Shown here piece by piece: positions 45,594-54,714 of a DNA stretch of 64,000 nt. The DNA is from Brucella intermedia LMG 3301 (lineage in GTDB: Bacteria; Pseudomonadota; Alphaproteobacteria; Rhizobiales; Rhizobiaceae), in NCBI RefSeq assembly GCF_000182645.1, contig NZ_ACQA01000003.1, positions 71,001 through 135,000 on the forward strand, written 5' to 3'. The notes beneath the pieces were generated by a model. The model saw nothing but the letters and a program-made list of their open reading frames with translations. It had not been told where the DNA came from and made no database searches. The stretch's first letter is position 1. Each line of letters starts with the position of its first letter. The position numbers were made by a program, and so were the translations under genes.

Positions 45594-46571
45594 CTATCTC
45601 CAGCGTTTGTCGTAAGCGCCTGAAGTCGTCTGCTGGCCCTCGCTCAGCAGTCTGAGACGCGATAGCAGGGCTGCACGGCTCTCGGGAGACGCCGCAAGTG
45701 TTTGACGCAGCGTGGAGACGACTTCGCTGACATAAGCCTTGCCGCGCTGGCGACCTTCAATCTTGAGCGCCGAGACTCCCGCCGCCCGCAACTCGTCTAT
45801 ATGGTTCATGACGTCGAGCGAAACGGGGTCTTCGAAGGCATAGCCTTGCTCGTCTGCAATGTTGAAGCGGCCCTTGCAAAGGGTTGGGTAGCCGGTGGGT
45901 TCGCCCACCGGGAAACGATTGATCGTATATTCACCGAGTTCGGAAACGAGTTCCTGCCGATCCTGCCGGTAGCGGACATGGCTTGCCGGTGAACAAACGC
46001 CGTTCATGTTGGGCGATCTGCCCGTTGCGTAAGAAGACAGGGAGCAGCGCCCTTCAGCCATGACGCATAATCCGCCAAATACGAAGACTTCCATTTCGCA
46101 AGTGATCTTGCGGCCCAGTTTTGCAATGTCGGGGATCGTCAGCACGCGCGGCAGCACGACACGCCTTGCCTTGAATGCATCAACGAGAAACTGGATTGCA
46201 TCTGCGTTGGAAGCGGAAGCTTGTACGGATACGTGAAGCCGCTGCGTTGGATGTTTTTCAGCCGTATAGGCCATCAGTCCAAAATCGGCGAGGATCAAGG
46301 CATCTGCGCCGAGTGTCGAGGCATCGTCCACGGCGCGATACCAGATGTGTTCATCGCCCGCGCGCATGAACGTGTTGATGGCAACGAAAACCTGCGTTTT
46401 GCGGGAATGGGCGAACTGGATTGCGTCGCGTAGCTCATCGCGGCTGAAGTTCAGCCCGGGAAAGTTACGCGCATTCGTTTCATCGCGAAAACCACAATAG
46501 ACGGCATCCGCTCCGGCACTTACCGCTTCGCGCAAGGCCGACGGCGTGCCTGCAGGGCAGATCAGTTCCAT
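45594..46571 (-). CDS. ubiU: O2-independent ubiquinone hydroxylation protein UbiU (U32 family)
   Basis: A 325-residue U32 protein. The segment GGLCVMAEGRCSLSSY followed by GVCSPAS and, later, TLCKGRFN gives four cysteines with the UbiU cluster spacing. N-terminal MELICPAGTPSALREAVSAGADAVYCG is the typical U32 TIM-barrel opening. It partners UbiV. Its start lies inside the end of ubiT (10-bp overlap), indicating tight coupling in one operon. The upstream FNR box fits anaerobic induction. Confidence 0.93.
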   Translation of the reverse strand: MELICPAGTPSALREAVSAGADAVYCGFRDETNARNFPGLNFSRDELRDAIQFAHSRKTQVFVAINTFMRAGDEHIWYRAVDDASTLGADALILADFGLMAYTAEKHPTQRLHVSVQASASNADAIQFLVDAFKARRVVLPRVLTIPDIAKLGRKITCEMEVFVFGGLCVMAEGRCSLSSYATGRSPNMNGVCSPASHVRYRQDRQELVSELGEYTINRFPVGEPTGYPTLCKGRFNIADEQGYAFEDPVSLDVMNHIDELRAAGVSALKIEGRQRGKAYVSEVVSTLRQTLAASPESRAALLSRLRLLSEGQQTTSGAYDKRWR

Positions 46572-47071
46572 CCGTCAGTTTCCTTGCCCAAGGCTTTGCT
46601 TCGCACAAAATTTGCGATTCCGCGCACCATCGGCGCAAATGGCCCCGCGCCGGTGCCGAGATCGGATGGAAGATCTATGTTGCAGTCGTCCAGCGCATTG
46701 CGAAGTGCGAGCATGGCTTCCATGTCGCCCGTCACGGTAATGTCCCGGGAGAAGAATAGCGCGTCCCCATCAAGTTTGCCCTCGAGGAGCGCAAGCAACA
46801 TAACCAGCGGTCCTTCTATGCCCGCATCGACCGACGTCGCCTCATCTTCGCGCATGATCGTGATGCGTGGCTTGTCCGGCTCAATCACAAAAGCAAACGG
46901 AATGTCGGACGGGTGAAAACGGAAACGCTTCGTCGCATAATCCCCGAGACGTTCGAAGAGCCCCGGGTGGGCTCGCATCACGTGAAAGAATATACGCGAG
47001 ACGAACGGGGCGATCAGAAACGGTGGAACAAGCCGGGCTGGCGCAGCCACAGCCGAGGGTATCTTCATCAT
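46562..47071 (-). CDS. ubiT: O2-independent ubiquinone accessory factor UbiT (SCP2 domain)
   Basis: A protein of about 169 residues with an SCP2 sterol-carrier-like lipid-binding domain (FAFVIEPDKPRITIMREDEATSVDAGIEGPL, then LDGDALFFSRDITVTGDMEAMLALRNALDD), as in UbiT, which holds hydrophobic ubiquinone intermediates for UbiU-UbiV. Three consecutive ATG codons (47074, 47071, 47068) follow CCGGAGCTGG; the middle one gives the best spacing. It is the first gene of the operon. The FNR box centre is about 70 bp upstream, which leaves room for a promoter. Confidence 0.9.
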   Translation of the reverse strand: MMKIPSAVAAPARLVPPFLIAPFVSRIFFHVMRAHPGLFERLGDYATKRFRFHPSDIPFAFVIEPDKPRITIMREDEATSVDAGIEGPLVMLLALLEGKLDGDALFFSRDITVTGDMEAMLALRNALDDCNIDLPSDLGTGAGPFAPMVRGIANFVRSKALGKETDGWN

Positions 47072-47134
47072 CATCCAGCTCCGGTGAGCCTTACAAGGTG
47101 AAACCAGAATTAGGCGATTCAATACAAGGACAGT

Positions 47135-47148
47135 TTGATTCAGATCAA
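47135..47148. promoter_or_regulatory. FNR/FnrL box between ubiT and ubiD
   Basis: TTGATTCAGATCAA matches the FNR consensus TTGAT-N4-ATCAA exactly. It lies in the 112-bp divergent region, 64 bp from the ubiT start and 36 bp from the ubiD start. A site at -41.5 would give ubiT a leader of about 29 nt, and would put the ubiD start site almost at its ATG. It implies anaerobic activation of both operons. Confidence 0.85.
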
Positions 47149-47183
47149 AGACGGCGAAAGAATTCGATATTCAAAAATGGGTT

Positions 47184-48698
47184 ATGAAAACGGCCCGATC
47201 TATTCCACCATATTACGACTGCCTGCAAAGCTTCTTATGGGAGCTTGAACGTCGCAATGATCTCGTCAGGATCAGGCGTCCGGTATCGCTCGTCCAGGAG
47301 ATAACCGAAATCCATAAGCGAGTGCTTGAGGATGATGGCCCGGCGCTGCTTTTCGAGCAGCCCGTCAACGCGGAAGGGCGTCGGCACTCAATTCCTCTGG
47401 TAGCCAATCTTTTCGGCTCGAGGCGGCGGATCGCGTTGGGGCTTGGCCGTTCTGTCGAAGAAATTTCCGGCCTTGCCGAGACGCTTGCGGAACTGCGCGC
47501 GCCAAAGCCGCCGCGTTCGGCGGGTGAGATATGGAGCAAGCTGCCTTTGGCAAAGGCCGCATTGAACATGCGCCTCCGTCATGTCCGACATGCGGCGGTG
47601 CAGGCTGAGGTGCTCGAGGGCGAAGCCGTCGATCTCGATCTGCTGCCTATCCAGTGGTGTTGGCCCGGCGAACCCGCCCCACTTGTCACCTGGCCGCTGG
47701 TCATCACGCAGCCGCCGGACGATCCATCCGATATCAATGTCGGGATTTATCGGATGCAGAAGCTTGGACACGACAAGCTCATCATGCGCTGGCTTGCCCA
47801 TCGGGGCGGTGCACGCCATCATCGCATGTGGCAAAGGCGCGGCGAGGATATGCCTGTTGTCGTGGCCATCGGTGCCGATCCCGCGACGATTCTCTCGGCC
47901 GTCATGCCCCTGCCTGAAGGAATGAGCGAACTTGCCTTTTCGGGCCTGCTTGCAGGGCGGAGGCCTTCGGTGGTCAGTGCGTGCACCGTGCCGCTCTGCG
48001 TACCCGCCAATGCCGAAATCATTCTGGAAGGACGAGTTTCCTCATCCGCTACCGCGCCGGAGGGGCCGTATGGCGATCACACCGGTTACTATAATAGTGT
48101 GGAGGAATTTCCGGTGATGCAGGTGACGGCTATTACCATGCGAAAGAATCCCGTCTACCTTTCGACCTATACGGGTCGTCCGCCAGATGAACCCTCCAGA
48201 CTTGGCGAAGTGATGAACGAACTGTTTGTGCCGCTTGTGCGGAAACAGTTTTCGGAAATCGTCGATTTGTGGCTGCCTCCGGCAGCATGTTCCTACCGCG
48301 CAATGGTGGTTTCGATCGACAAGCGCTATCCCGGCCAGGCCCGGCGGGTGATGATGGGGCTTTGGTCCATGTTGCCGCAGTTCAGCTACACGAAACTCAT
48401 AATCGCAGTCGATCCAGACATAAATGTCCGCAACTGGGATGATGTCATGTGGGCGCTCGCCACGCGTTTCGATGCGAGCCGAGACGTCGTCACGTTGGCT
48501 GACACACCGGTGGATTATCTCGACTTCGCGTCGCCTCGTTCGGGTCTGGGCGGGAAACTTGGACTTGATGCGACCAACAAAATCGGGGCTGAAACCGAGC
48601 GGGAATGGGGTGCCGTGCTGGAGATGAGCGATGACGTGATTGCCCGTGTGGATGCGATGTGGGGCGAACTGGGTCTGGATAAGGAAACCATGCGATGA
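47184..48698 (+). CDS. ubiD: UbiD-family decarboxylase
   Basis: A 504-residue prenylated-FMN-dependent decarboxylase. Family segments NVGIYRMQ (cofactor-binding Arg), APEGPYGDHTGYY (catalytic Glu) and the Glu-Arg-Asp active-site arrangement are visible. It would decarboxylate 4-hydroxy-3-polyprenylbenzoate in ubiquinone synthesis. The gene for its cofactor enzyme UbiX overlaps by 4 bp (ATGA). No good ribosome site precedes the ATG, so it may be translated from a very short or absent leader. Location opposite ubiTUV at one FNR box suggests an anaerobic isoenzyme. Confidence 0.9.
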   Translation: MKTARSIPPYYDCLQSFLWELERRNDLVRIRRPVSLVQEITEIHKRVLEDDGPALLFEQPVNAEGRRHSIPLVANLFGSRRRIALGLGRSVEEISGLAETLAELRAPKPPRSAGEIWSKLPLAKAALNMRLRHVRHAAVQAEVLEGEAVDLDLLPIQWCWPGEPAPLVTWPLVITQPPDDPSDINVGIYRMQKLGHDKLIMRWLAHRGGARHHRMWQRRGEDMPVVVAIGADPATILSAVMPLPEGMSELAFSGLLAGRRPSVVSACTVPLCVPANAEIILEGRVSSSATAPEGPYGDHTGYYNSVEEFPVMQVTAITMRKNPVYLSTYTGRPPDEPSRLGEVMNELFVPLVRKQFSEIVDLWLPPAACSYRAMVVSIDKRYPGQARRVMMGLWSMLPQFSYTKLIIAVDPDINVRNWDDVMWALATRFDASRDVVTLADTPVDYLDFASPRSGLGGKLGLDATNKIGAETEREWGAVLEMSDDVIARVDAMWGELGLDKETMR

Positions 48699-49273
48699 AA
48701 CGGATTGTTGTCGGCATCTCGGGGGCATCAGGCGCTCTCATCCCGCTCAAGCTGCTGGAACAGCTTTCCGCCTTAAGTGATGTCGAAACCCATTTGGTTG
48801 TGTCGGACGCCGCTCAGCAGACCTTGCGTCACGAGCTAGGTCCTGACGGTTATGCGCTTCTGCACAGGCTCGCGAATAGAAGTTATTCTGTCAGCGACAT
48901 AGGGGCCCTTATCGCGAGCGGATCGGTTGCAACCGCAGGTATGATCATTGCGCCATGCTCCATGCGTACACTTGCAGCGATCGCCACGGGGCACAGCGAC
49001 AGCCTGTTAACCCGCGCGGCCGACGTTCATATGAAGGAACGACGCAAGCTGGTTCTGATTGCACGAGAAACTCCGCTGCATCTGGTGCATTTGCGCAATA
49101 TGTGCACGGTAACGGAATTGGGTGCGATTGTGATGCCGCCGGTTCCAGCCTTTTATTTCAAGCCGCAATCTGTCGACGAGGTGGCCGATCAGATCGCGGC
49201 GCGGGCCATCGACCTGATCGGCATTGGCGAAAAGAGATCAGAAAGCTGGACGGGTATTCCAGCCATCCGATAA
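48695..49273 (+). CDS. ubiX: Flavin prenyltransferase UbiX
   Basis: A 192-residue flavoprotein with the family pattern RIVVGISGASGALIPLKLLE, the SGSVATAGMIIAPCSMRTLAAIA phosphate/FMN loop, and the RETPLHLVHLRNM segment. It prenylates FMN with dimethylallyl phosphate, giving the cofactor needed by UbiD. Overlap with ubiD by 4 bp shows co-translation. It is convergent with the M24 peptidase gene. Confidence 0.95.
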   Translation: MKRIVVGISGASGALIPLKLLEQLSALSDVETHLVVSDAAQQTLRHELGPDGYALLHRLANRSYSVSDIGALIASGSVATAGMIIAPCSMRTLAAIATGHSDSLLTRAADVHMKERRKLVLIARETPLHLVHLRNMCTVTELGAIVMPPVPAFYFKPQSVDEVADQIAARAIDLIGIGEKRSESWTGIPAIR

Positions 49274-49285
49274 CAGCAAGCAGGC

Positions 49286-50428
49286 CTATGCGAAAGGTTG
49301 CGTTGGGCTTTTCGCTGGCTGGGTGAACCATTTTGGCCCCGTTGCCGTCATATGGATATGATCTTCCAGACGGACGCCGAACTGGTCGGGGACCACGATC
49401 ATCGGCTCGTTGGAGAAGCACATGCCTTCCGCAAGCGGGAGTGAGTTCCCGCGGACGACATAGGGGGCTTCGTGAATTTCCAGGCCAAGGCCGTGACCAG
49501 CGCGGTGAGGAAGGCCGGGCAGGGCATAATCCGGTCCCAATCCGTGCTTCACGAGCGCAGCGCGCGCTGCATCGTCAAGGGTTGAGCAAGCAGCGCCGAG
49601 CTTCGCCGCGTCGAAAACGGCTTGTTGGGCTTCGCGTTCGATCGCCCATATGCGCGAAAACTCTGCTGTAGGCTCATCCAGCATATAGGTGCGCGTGAGA
49701 TCGGAATGGTAGCCGTCGATGCGGCAGCCTGTGTCCACAAGGATAACATCACCCGGCTGATAAAACTGTTCGCCGTCCGCGCCGTGCGGCAGTGAGGTCG
49801 CAGTCCCAAATGAGACGATACAGAATGTCGAGCCACCCCTTGCGCCGAGTGCGCGGTGCTGTTCATCGATAAAACGCACGACTTCGCTTGCGGCAATGCC
49901 GGGCTTGATCATTGCATGCGCACGGCGGTGGACTTCAAGCGTCAGATTCATCGCATACTGAATGATCGCAATTTCTTTGACCGACTTGCGGATACGCTGT
50001 TCCCGGATCAGCTCGCCGCCGTCGAGCAGCCGGTCCGGCTGGATCTCTTGCCTGAGAGCATTATAGAAAAACAGCGGGATGGCGTCATCGACCGCAAGTT
50101 TAGCACCTGCCGGGAGGAGCGATGCGATCAGCGCGGCTGGGTTCTCTTCCTCCTGCCAGATGCGGATTTCTCCAGCTAGATGCGGGAGGCTTTCGACGCG
50201 GCTCTGCTCAAAGCCGGGAACGATGTAAATTACCTCCGAAGGCGTAACGAGGGCGCCCAGAAAACGTTCGCTGATGTGCCAGACCAGCCCGGTATAATAA
50301 CGCAAACTTGCTGTCGGCCCGAGCAGAAGCCCGCCGATACCACGTTCTCTCAACTTGCCTTGCAACGATGCCAGCCGTTCGAGACGCTCTTCCTGTTCGA
50401 TTTGCGGTGGTGATGATGGCGAAGTCAT
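49286..50428 (-). CDS. M24-family Xaa-Pro aminopeptidase-like metallopeptidase
   Basis: A 380-residue pita-bread-fold peptidase. It has an N-terminal creatinase-like domain (GLLLGPTASLRYYTGL) and a C-terminal domain with the five metal ligands in place: ILVDTGCRIDGYHSDLTRTY (two Asp), HRAGHGLGLEIHE (His), FSNEPMIV (Glu) and RLEDHIHMT (Glu). It would remove a residue in front of proline from peptides in the cytoplasm. The start at 50428 is preferred to 50461 because AAGG lies before it. It appears to be a single gene. Confidence 0.9.
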   Translation of the reverse strand: MTSPSSPPQIEQEERLERLASLQGKLRERGIGGLLLGPTASLRYYTGLVWHISERFLGALVTPSEVIYIVPGFEQSRVESLPHLAGEIRIWQEEENPAALIASLLPAGAKLAVDDAIPLFFYNALRQEIQPDRLLDGGELIREQRIRKSVKEIAIIQYAMNLTLEVHRRAHAMIKPGIAASEVVRFIDEQHRALGARGGSTFCIVSFGTATSLPHGADGEQFYQPGDVILVDTGCRIDGYHSDLTRTYMLDEPTAEFSRIWAIEREAQQAVFDAAKLGAACSTLDDAARAALVKHGLGPDYALPGLPHRAGHGLGLEIHEAPYVVRGNSLPLAEGMCFSNEPMIVVPDQFGVRLEDHIHMTATGPKWFTQPAKSPTQPFA

Positions 50429-50756
50429 AATGTATACCTTTGAGTTGTCGTTTCTGCGCACGGCTGTTTGCTCGCCGGCAGATATATCACGGCTTTTGCC
50501 GTTCGGTAGTCATCTTCAGCCTTGATCCAGAAGCTTGTGCAGTTGCAGTTAACTGGCGGTGCTATGGCCGTGAGCGAGCCTGCGAAACGGGCCACCGCAG
50601 TGCTGGAAGGGTCGACTATTCACAAATAGATGATGACCAGGGACAGCGCTGTACATTGCGCGCTGGAACAGAAAGCACTAACTGGGTCACACTGTGGTAA
50701 CAAAATTTGGGTAAGAAACCGCAGATTTCAAATTGAGTTAGCGTCTGTGAGGTTTC
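50429..50756. other. Intergenic region without recognised gene
   Basis: This 328-bp stretch between the divergent M24 peptidase and the small membrane protein contains a short hairpin (ACGGC/GCCGT around TTTT at 50489-50502) but no T-tract, no supported frame and no RNA gene that I recognise. Promoters for both neighbours must lie here. Confidence 0.5.
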
Positions 50757-50951
50757 ATGCCTGAGGTATGGCAGTGGGTTTCCGCTTTTGGCTTTTCGGT
50801 TGTTATTGTCGTGGCGGCGCTCGTCTATCTCAACATGTCAAACCGTGAAATGCCGGGCGACACATTCAATCTCTTCACAAAAGTTGGTGCTGTCGCCGTA
50901 GCATTCGTTGCTGCCTTTGCGAGCCTCGCCGCCGCAGCTATTATCGATTGA
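50757..50951 (+). CDS. Small two-helix membrane protein
   Basis: A 64-residue frame whose protein consists of two hydrophobic helices (VSAFGFSVVIVVAALVYL and VGAVAVAFVAAFASLAAAAII) joined by a polar loop with NREMPGDTF. GTGAGG lies 5 bp before the ATG. The regular two-segment pattern is unlikely by chance, so a real small inner-membrane protein is probable. No family is recognised. It ends 9 bp before the stop of the convergent murR-like gene. Confidence 0.6.
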   Translation: MPEVWQWVSAFGFSVVIVVAALVYLNMSNREMPGDTFNLFTKVGAVAVAFVAAFASLAAAAIID

Positions 50952-50960
50952 TCTCGTCGT

Positions 50961-51809
50961 TCATAGTTTCAGCGAAGACACTGCCGCTTCGCTTTTATGC
51001 ACGTAATCGCTGGCATCTGATTGTCGCTGAAACAGCAAGATAAAGAGCAGGTCCGTCAAAATAAGTTGCGCGTCGCGCGCGGTTATCGATGATGAGCGAA
51101 CCCGCTCTTCATCCGCAACGGTATACAAGGGAATATCGGCAATTTCATTAAGCGGATTCCTGTTGAGACCTGTAACAGCGATTACGGTTGCTCCGCATTT
51201 CCTGGCTTCTTCCGAGATGCGGAGGGTTTCGATGCTCGTTCCCGAATAGGAGAGGGCAAACAGGACATCGCCCTCGTGCAAGGTCGAAACATTGGCCATC
51301 TGGATATGACTGTCGCTATCGTGCATCACGTTGCGGCCGAGTTTCATCAGCTTATAGGAAAAATCGCGCGCCACGAGTGACGATGCGCCAACGCCGGCGA
51401 GGTGGATACGTCGCGCGCTGATCAGCGCTTGCAATGCATCGTCGATATCCTGCTCGCTGTTGGCGGAAACCGTTCGTTGCATCGACTGCAGCTTGCTGCC
51501 GATAAGCTTCTGCAGAACGGTGATGTAACTATCCCCGGTTTCGATGGAGCCGTGCACCATGCCTGCTGGAACTTGCCATTCCTTGGCCCGGGCTTCGCTG
51601 ACGGCGAGTTTGAGTTCCTGATAGCCGTCAAATCCGAATTTCTGGCTGAACTTGACCACGCTTGACTGACTGCGTCCGGTCGCCGCCGCGAGCGCGGAGG
51701 AAGAAAGTTTCAACACCTGTTCCGGATGGTCGACGATAAACTGACCGATCTTTCGATCCGCAACGGTCAGTTCGTTCAGTTTGGCGCTGATCTTTTGTAG
51801 AATCGACAT
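50961..51809 (-). CDS. murR: RpiR-family regulator of the muramate-recycling operon (MurR-like)
   Basis: A 282-residue regulator with an N-terminal RpiR helix-turn-helix domain (SSALAAATGRSQSSVVKFSQKFGFDGY) and a C-terminal SIS sugar-phosphate-binding domain (GVGASSLVARDFSYKLM, ALSYSGTSIETL). It is divergent from murQ. MurR of E. coli represses murQP and is released by MurNAc-6-phosphate; the same logic fits here. Two copies of GGAAT-N5-ATTCC in the spacer are likely operators. Confidence 0.88.
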   Translation of the reverse strand: MSILQKISAKLNELTVADRKIGQFIVDHPEQVLKLSSSALAAATGRSQSSVVKFSQKFGFDGYQELKLAVSEARAKEWQVPAGMVHGSIETGDSYITVLQKLIGSKLQSMQRTVSANSEQDIDDALQALISARRIHLAGVGASSLVARDFSYKLMKLGRNVMHDSDSHIQMANVSTLHEGDVLFALSYSGTSIETLRISEEARKCGATVIAVTGLNRNPLNEIADIPLYTVADEERVRSSSITARDAQLILTDLLFILLFQRQSDASDYVHKSEAAVSSLKL

Positions 51810-51884
51810 ATGTAACTATTCCCGATTCCGGTGCCGGAAGGTTCGATACTCGATTGCCTCGGTCGTAAGACAATTCGATTTGCT

Positions 51885-51903
51885 TTGGAATACAGAATTC
51901 CAA
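51885..51903. promoter_or_regulatory. Candidate MurR operator 1
   Basis: TTGGAATACAGAATTCCAA has perfect 7-bp arms around 5 bp. Its core GGAAT-N5-ATTCC recurs at 52088. It lies 76 bp upstream of the murR start, suggesting autoregulation. Confidence 0.6.
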
Positions 51904-52087
51904 CATAAACGATTATGCGTAATTGCCCAACGGTATGTGTGGAATGCGGCGCGGAGACCGGAACGCTTCAGCGGATAGCTCGCGATTAGATTCGATATCG
52001 GCAGAATTCACCTCCTTCCGCCGATGGTGATCCGGCAATATGTCTGATGCGGTGTTATCCGATTGGACCGTACTTCGGTGAAGGTAA

Positions 52088-52102
52088 GGAATAAAATATT
52101 CC
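52088..52102. promoter_or_regulatory. Candidate MurR operator 2
   Basis: GGAATAAAATATTCC is a perfect inverted repeat with the same GGAAT-N5-ATTCC core as the site at 51885. It lies 87 bp upstream of the murQ start, where repressor binding would cover the promoter. Confidence 0.6.
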
Positions 52103-52188
52103 GTATTTGAATTGACGAAAAGAATTTTCAATCCTAGCATATTAACCATAAAGGCGCATTTGAACGCCGCTCGACAGGCAGGCAGAGC

Positions 52189-53112
52189 ATGACAGAACAG
52201 GCGTTGTTATCTGAACTGGATAAGCTGGTTTCAGAAGAGCGAAATCCGCGCACGATGGATATCGATCTGCTGGCCAGTCTTGCTATCGTGCGCCGCATTA
52301 ACGACGAGGATCATCTGGTACCCGCCGCTGTCGAAAAAGTTCTGCCTCACGTCGCGCAGGCGGTCGACAGAATTGTTGACGCCTTTCGGAGGGGCGGTCG
52401 GCTGATTTATCTGGGTGCTGGAACGAGCGGACGTCTTGGCGTTCTTGATGCATCGGAATGCCCACCGACATTCAGCGTACCGGAAGGAATGGTGGTGGGC
52501 TTGATTGCAGGTGGCGCCGATGCGCTGCAACATGCAATCGAAGGCGCAGAGGACGATCCCTCACTGGGGGAGGCCGATCTGCGCAATGTGAGTCTGGCCT
52601 CAAAGGATGTCGTCGTGGGAATCGCGGTCAGTGGACGCACTCCTTATGTGATCGGAGGGCTGGCTTACGCGGCAACAATTGGTGCTACGACTGTGGCGCT
52701 TTCCTGCAATCCGAACTCGACGATTGCGGCTATGGCTGAAATTGCCATATCGCCAGTTGTGGGGCCTGAAATACTGACTGGTTCAACGCGCCTCAAATCC
52801 GGCACGGCGCAGAAGCTGGTGCTCAATATGCTGACGACGGCAAGCATGATCCGGATAGGAAAGACATATGAGAACCTCATGGTGGACGTCAGTGCCACCA
52901 ACCACAAGCTTGTCGCACGTGCTTCGAGAATTGTCATGCAGGCAACCGGTTGCGGGGCGGGGGAGGCAAAACGCGTTCTCGCCCTGACGGATAATGACGT
53001 CAAGCTTGCAATCCTCATCACGATTACCGGAATGCCAGTGGATGAGGCAAGAAAGGCATTAAAGAATGCTGGGGGATTTCTTAGACAGGCAATAAATGCC
53101 AATAAAGCGTGA
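52189..53112 (+). CDS. murQ: N-acetylmuramic acid 6-phosphate etherase
   Basis: A 307-residue SIS-fold enzyme with the etherase signatures: [47 protein letters not shown], and [20 protein letters not shown] containing catalytic Glu/Thr positions. It splits the lactyl ether of MurNAc-6-phosphate to GlcNAc-6-phosphate and D-lactate. It is the first gene of an operon with a peptide-type ABC transporter, a serine hydrolase and anmK, so the whole recycling route is co-expressed. Confidence 0.95.
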   Translation: MTEQALLSELDKLVSEERNPRTMDIDLLASLAIVRRINDEDHLVPAAVEKVLPHVAQAVDRIVDAFRRGGRLIYLGAGTSGRLGVLDASECPPTFSVPEGMVVGLIAGGADALQHAIEGAEDDPSLGEADLRNVSLASKDVVVGIAVSGRTPYVIGGLAYAATIGATTVALSCNPNSTIAAMAEIAISPVVGPEILTGSTRLKSGTAQKLVLNMLTTASMIRIGKTYENLMVDVSATNHKLVARASRIVMQATGCGAGEAKRVLALTDNDVKLAILITITGMPVDEARKALKNAGGFLRQAINANKA

Positions 53113-53168
53113 GCCGAAGCGGGGAAGCGGTCGGACATCAGCATTGCAGTGATTTGCGAGGGAAGAAA

Positions 53169-54701
53169 ATGGGAGCGATTTTCAAAAAAAGCCTGATTGC
53201 GGGCGCCGCCACATTGGCATTGAGCATTGGGAGCTTCAGCGGGCTGGGCCTGTCTACGGCTTCTGCCGCGACGCTTCGCATGGCCTGGTCACAGGATGCC
53301 ACCGGTCTTGATCCGCATAAGCAGCCGGCGTTTTCATCGATCCGGCTGCTTGAACTCATCTACGAGCCGCTCGTTCGTCTCGGTTCCGATCTTCAGATCG
53401 CGCCTGCCATTGCGAAAAGTTGGGAGTTTTCCGATGGCGGCAAGATTCTGACATTCAAGCTCGACCCGAATGCCAAGTTCCACAACGGTCAGCCGGTTAC
53501 GCCAGCCGATGTGAAGGCATCCTTCGAGCGTATCCTGGACGAAAAAACGGGTGCGGTGGCGCGTGCCAATTTCGGTTCCATCGCCGCTATTGAGACGCCG
53601 GACAACGAAACGGTTGTCTTCAAACTCTCGCAGGCAGACGCCCCGCTATTGGCGGCCATTGCCAGCATCAATGCGGCTATCCTTCCTGAAAGCGAGATCA
53701 AGGCGGGCAATATTGGTACAAAAACCGTTGGATCCGGCCCGTTTGTCCTTGAACGTTGGGAACCGAATTCCAAGGAAGTACTGAAAGCCAATCCCGGTTG
53801 GGCCGGCGGTAAGGTAAGGGTCGACGGGATCGACATCAGTGTTCTGCCAGATGAAACGGCGATTCTCGCCGCGCTTCGCGCCAAGCAGATCGATTTTGCG
53901 CTTCTCAATGACCCGCTGGTCGCAACGATGGTGCCGAACGAAAGCGCTCTTGAGTTGGTGCGCACGCCGGCGCTTGCTTATCATGTCCTGCAATTGAACC
54001 CTTCGCGCAAGCCCATGACGGAGCTGGCCGTGCGTCAAGCTATTTCCTGCGCCGTTGACCGGCAGGATGTTCTCGACACGGCCTTGCTCGGCGAAGGAAA
54101 GGTGACGGGCCCGCTGACAATGCCCGCCTATGCAAGCGACCCCAGCACGCTTTTCTGCTATAAGCCCGATGTAGAAAAGGCGAAGAAGCTGATGGCGGAT
54201 GCGGGCTATGCGGACGGTTTCTCGGCAACGATCATCGCGGCAAATGGAGAGCCTGCGACCGCTGCGGCCGAGGCGCAGGTGCTTCAGTCGCAACTCGCCG
54301 AAATCGGTATCAAGCTCGATATCCGGATGATGGAACTGAACGTCTATGTCGATACGTGGCTGAAGGGGGACTTCGACATGGCGGTGGCGTTGAACGGCGG
54401 TTCGGCTGATCCCTATACGATGTATGGCCGATACTGGACCAAGGCGGGCAACCTTCAGAAGGTCGCGCAGTATATCGACGATACGCTTGACGATCTGATG
54501 CAGAAGGGGAGAGCCGAAACGGACCCTGAAAAGCGCAAGGTGATTTTTGCCGACTTCGATAAGCACATAACGGAAGTTTCTCCGTGGGTATGGCTCTATA
54601 CGGCTAACACTTATGTTGCTCACCAGAAAAACGTTACCGGTTTCGAGCCTCGCGCAACCGGATCGCTATTCGGCATAACCAAGCTGCAGATCGGGCAGTG
54701 A
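53169..54701 (+). CDS. Peptide/muropeptide-type ABC transporter substrate-binding protein (SBP family 5)
   Basis: A 510-residue periplasmic protein. The signal peptide is cleaved near ASAA (about residue 33). The mature N-terminus LRMAWSQDATGLDPHKQ and LAPAIAKSWEF-like strands are typical of DppA/OppA receptors. Because the operon otherwise contains only muramic acid enzymes, its ligand is probably a muropeptide or anhydro-muramyl compound. The start at 53169 follows GAGGGAAG. A hairpin follows the gene, as with the other binding-protein genes here. Confidence 0.9.
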   Translation: MGAIFKKSLIAGAATLALSIGSFSGLGLSTASAATLRMAWSQDATGLDPHKQPAFSSIRLLELIYEPLVRLGSDLQIAPAIAKSWEFSDGGKILTFKLDPNAKFHNGQPVTPADVKASFERILDEKTGAVARANFGSIAAIETPDNETVVFKLSQADAPLLAAIASINAAILPESEIKAGNIGTKTVGSGPFVLERWEPNSKEVLKANPGWAGGKVRVDGIDISVLPDETAILAALRAKQIDFALLNDPLVATMVPNESALELVRTPALAYHVLQLNPSRKPMTELAVRQAISCAVDRQDVLDTALLGEGKVTGPLTMPAYASDPSTLFCYKPDVEKAKKLMADAGYADGFSATIIAANGEPATAAAEAQVLQSQLAEIGIKLDIRMMELNVYVDTWLKGDFDMAVALNGGSADPYTMYGRYWTKAGNLQKVAQYIDDTLDDLMQKGRAETDPEKRKVIFADFDKHITEVSPWVWLYTANTYVAHQKNVTGFEPRATGSLFGITKLQIGQ

Positions 54702-54714
54702 TGTCACGAAATCC

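Larger units (their letters stand above)
51810..52188. other. Divergent murR-murQ regulatory region
   Basis: No gene is supported in these 379 bp. The region is AT-rich toward murQ and contains two inverted repeats of the same consensus, one nearer each gene. A run of A/T around 52085-52145 probably holds the murQ promoter. Confidence 0.6.

Noticed and set aside
44671..46571. Collagenase-like U32 peptidases
   Set aside because: The cysteine spacing and operon match UbiV and UbiU, which are not proteases.
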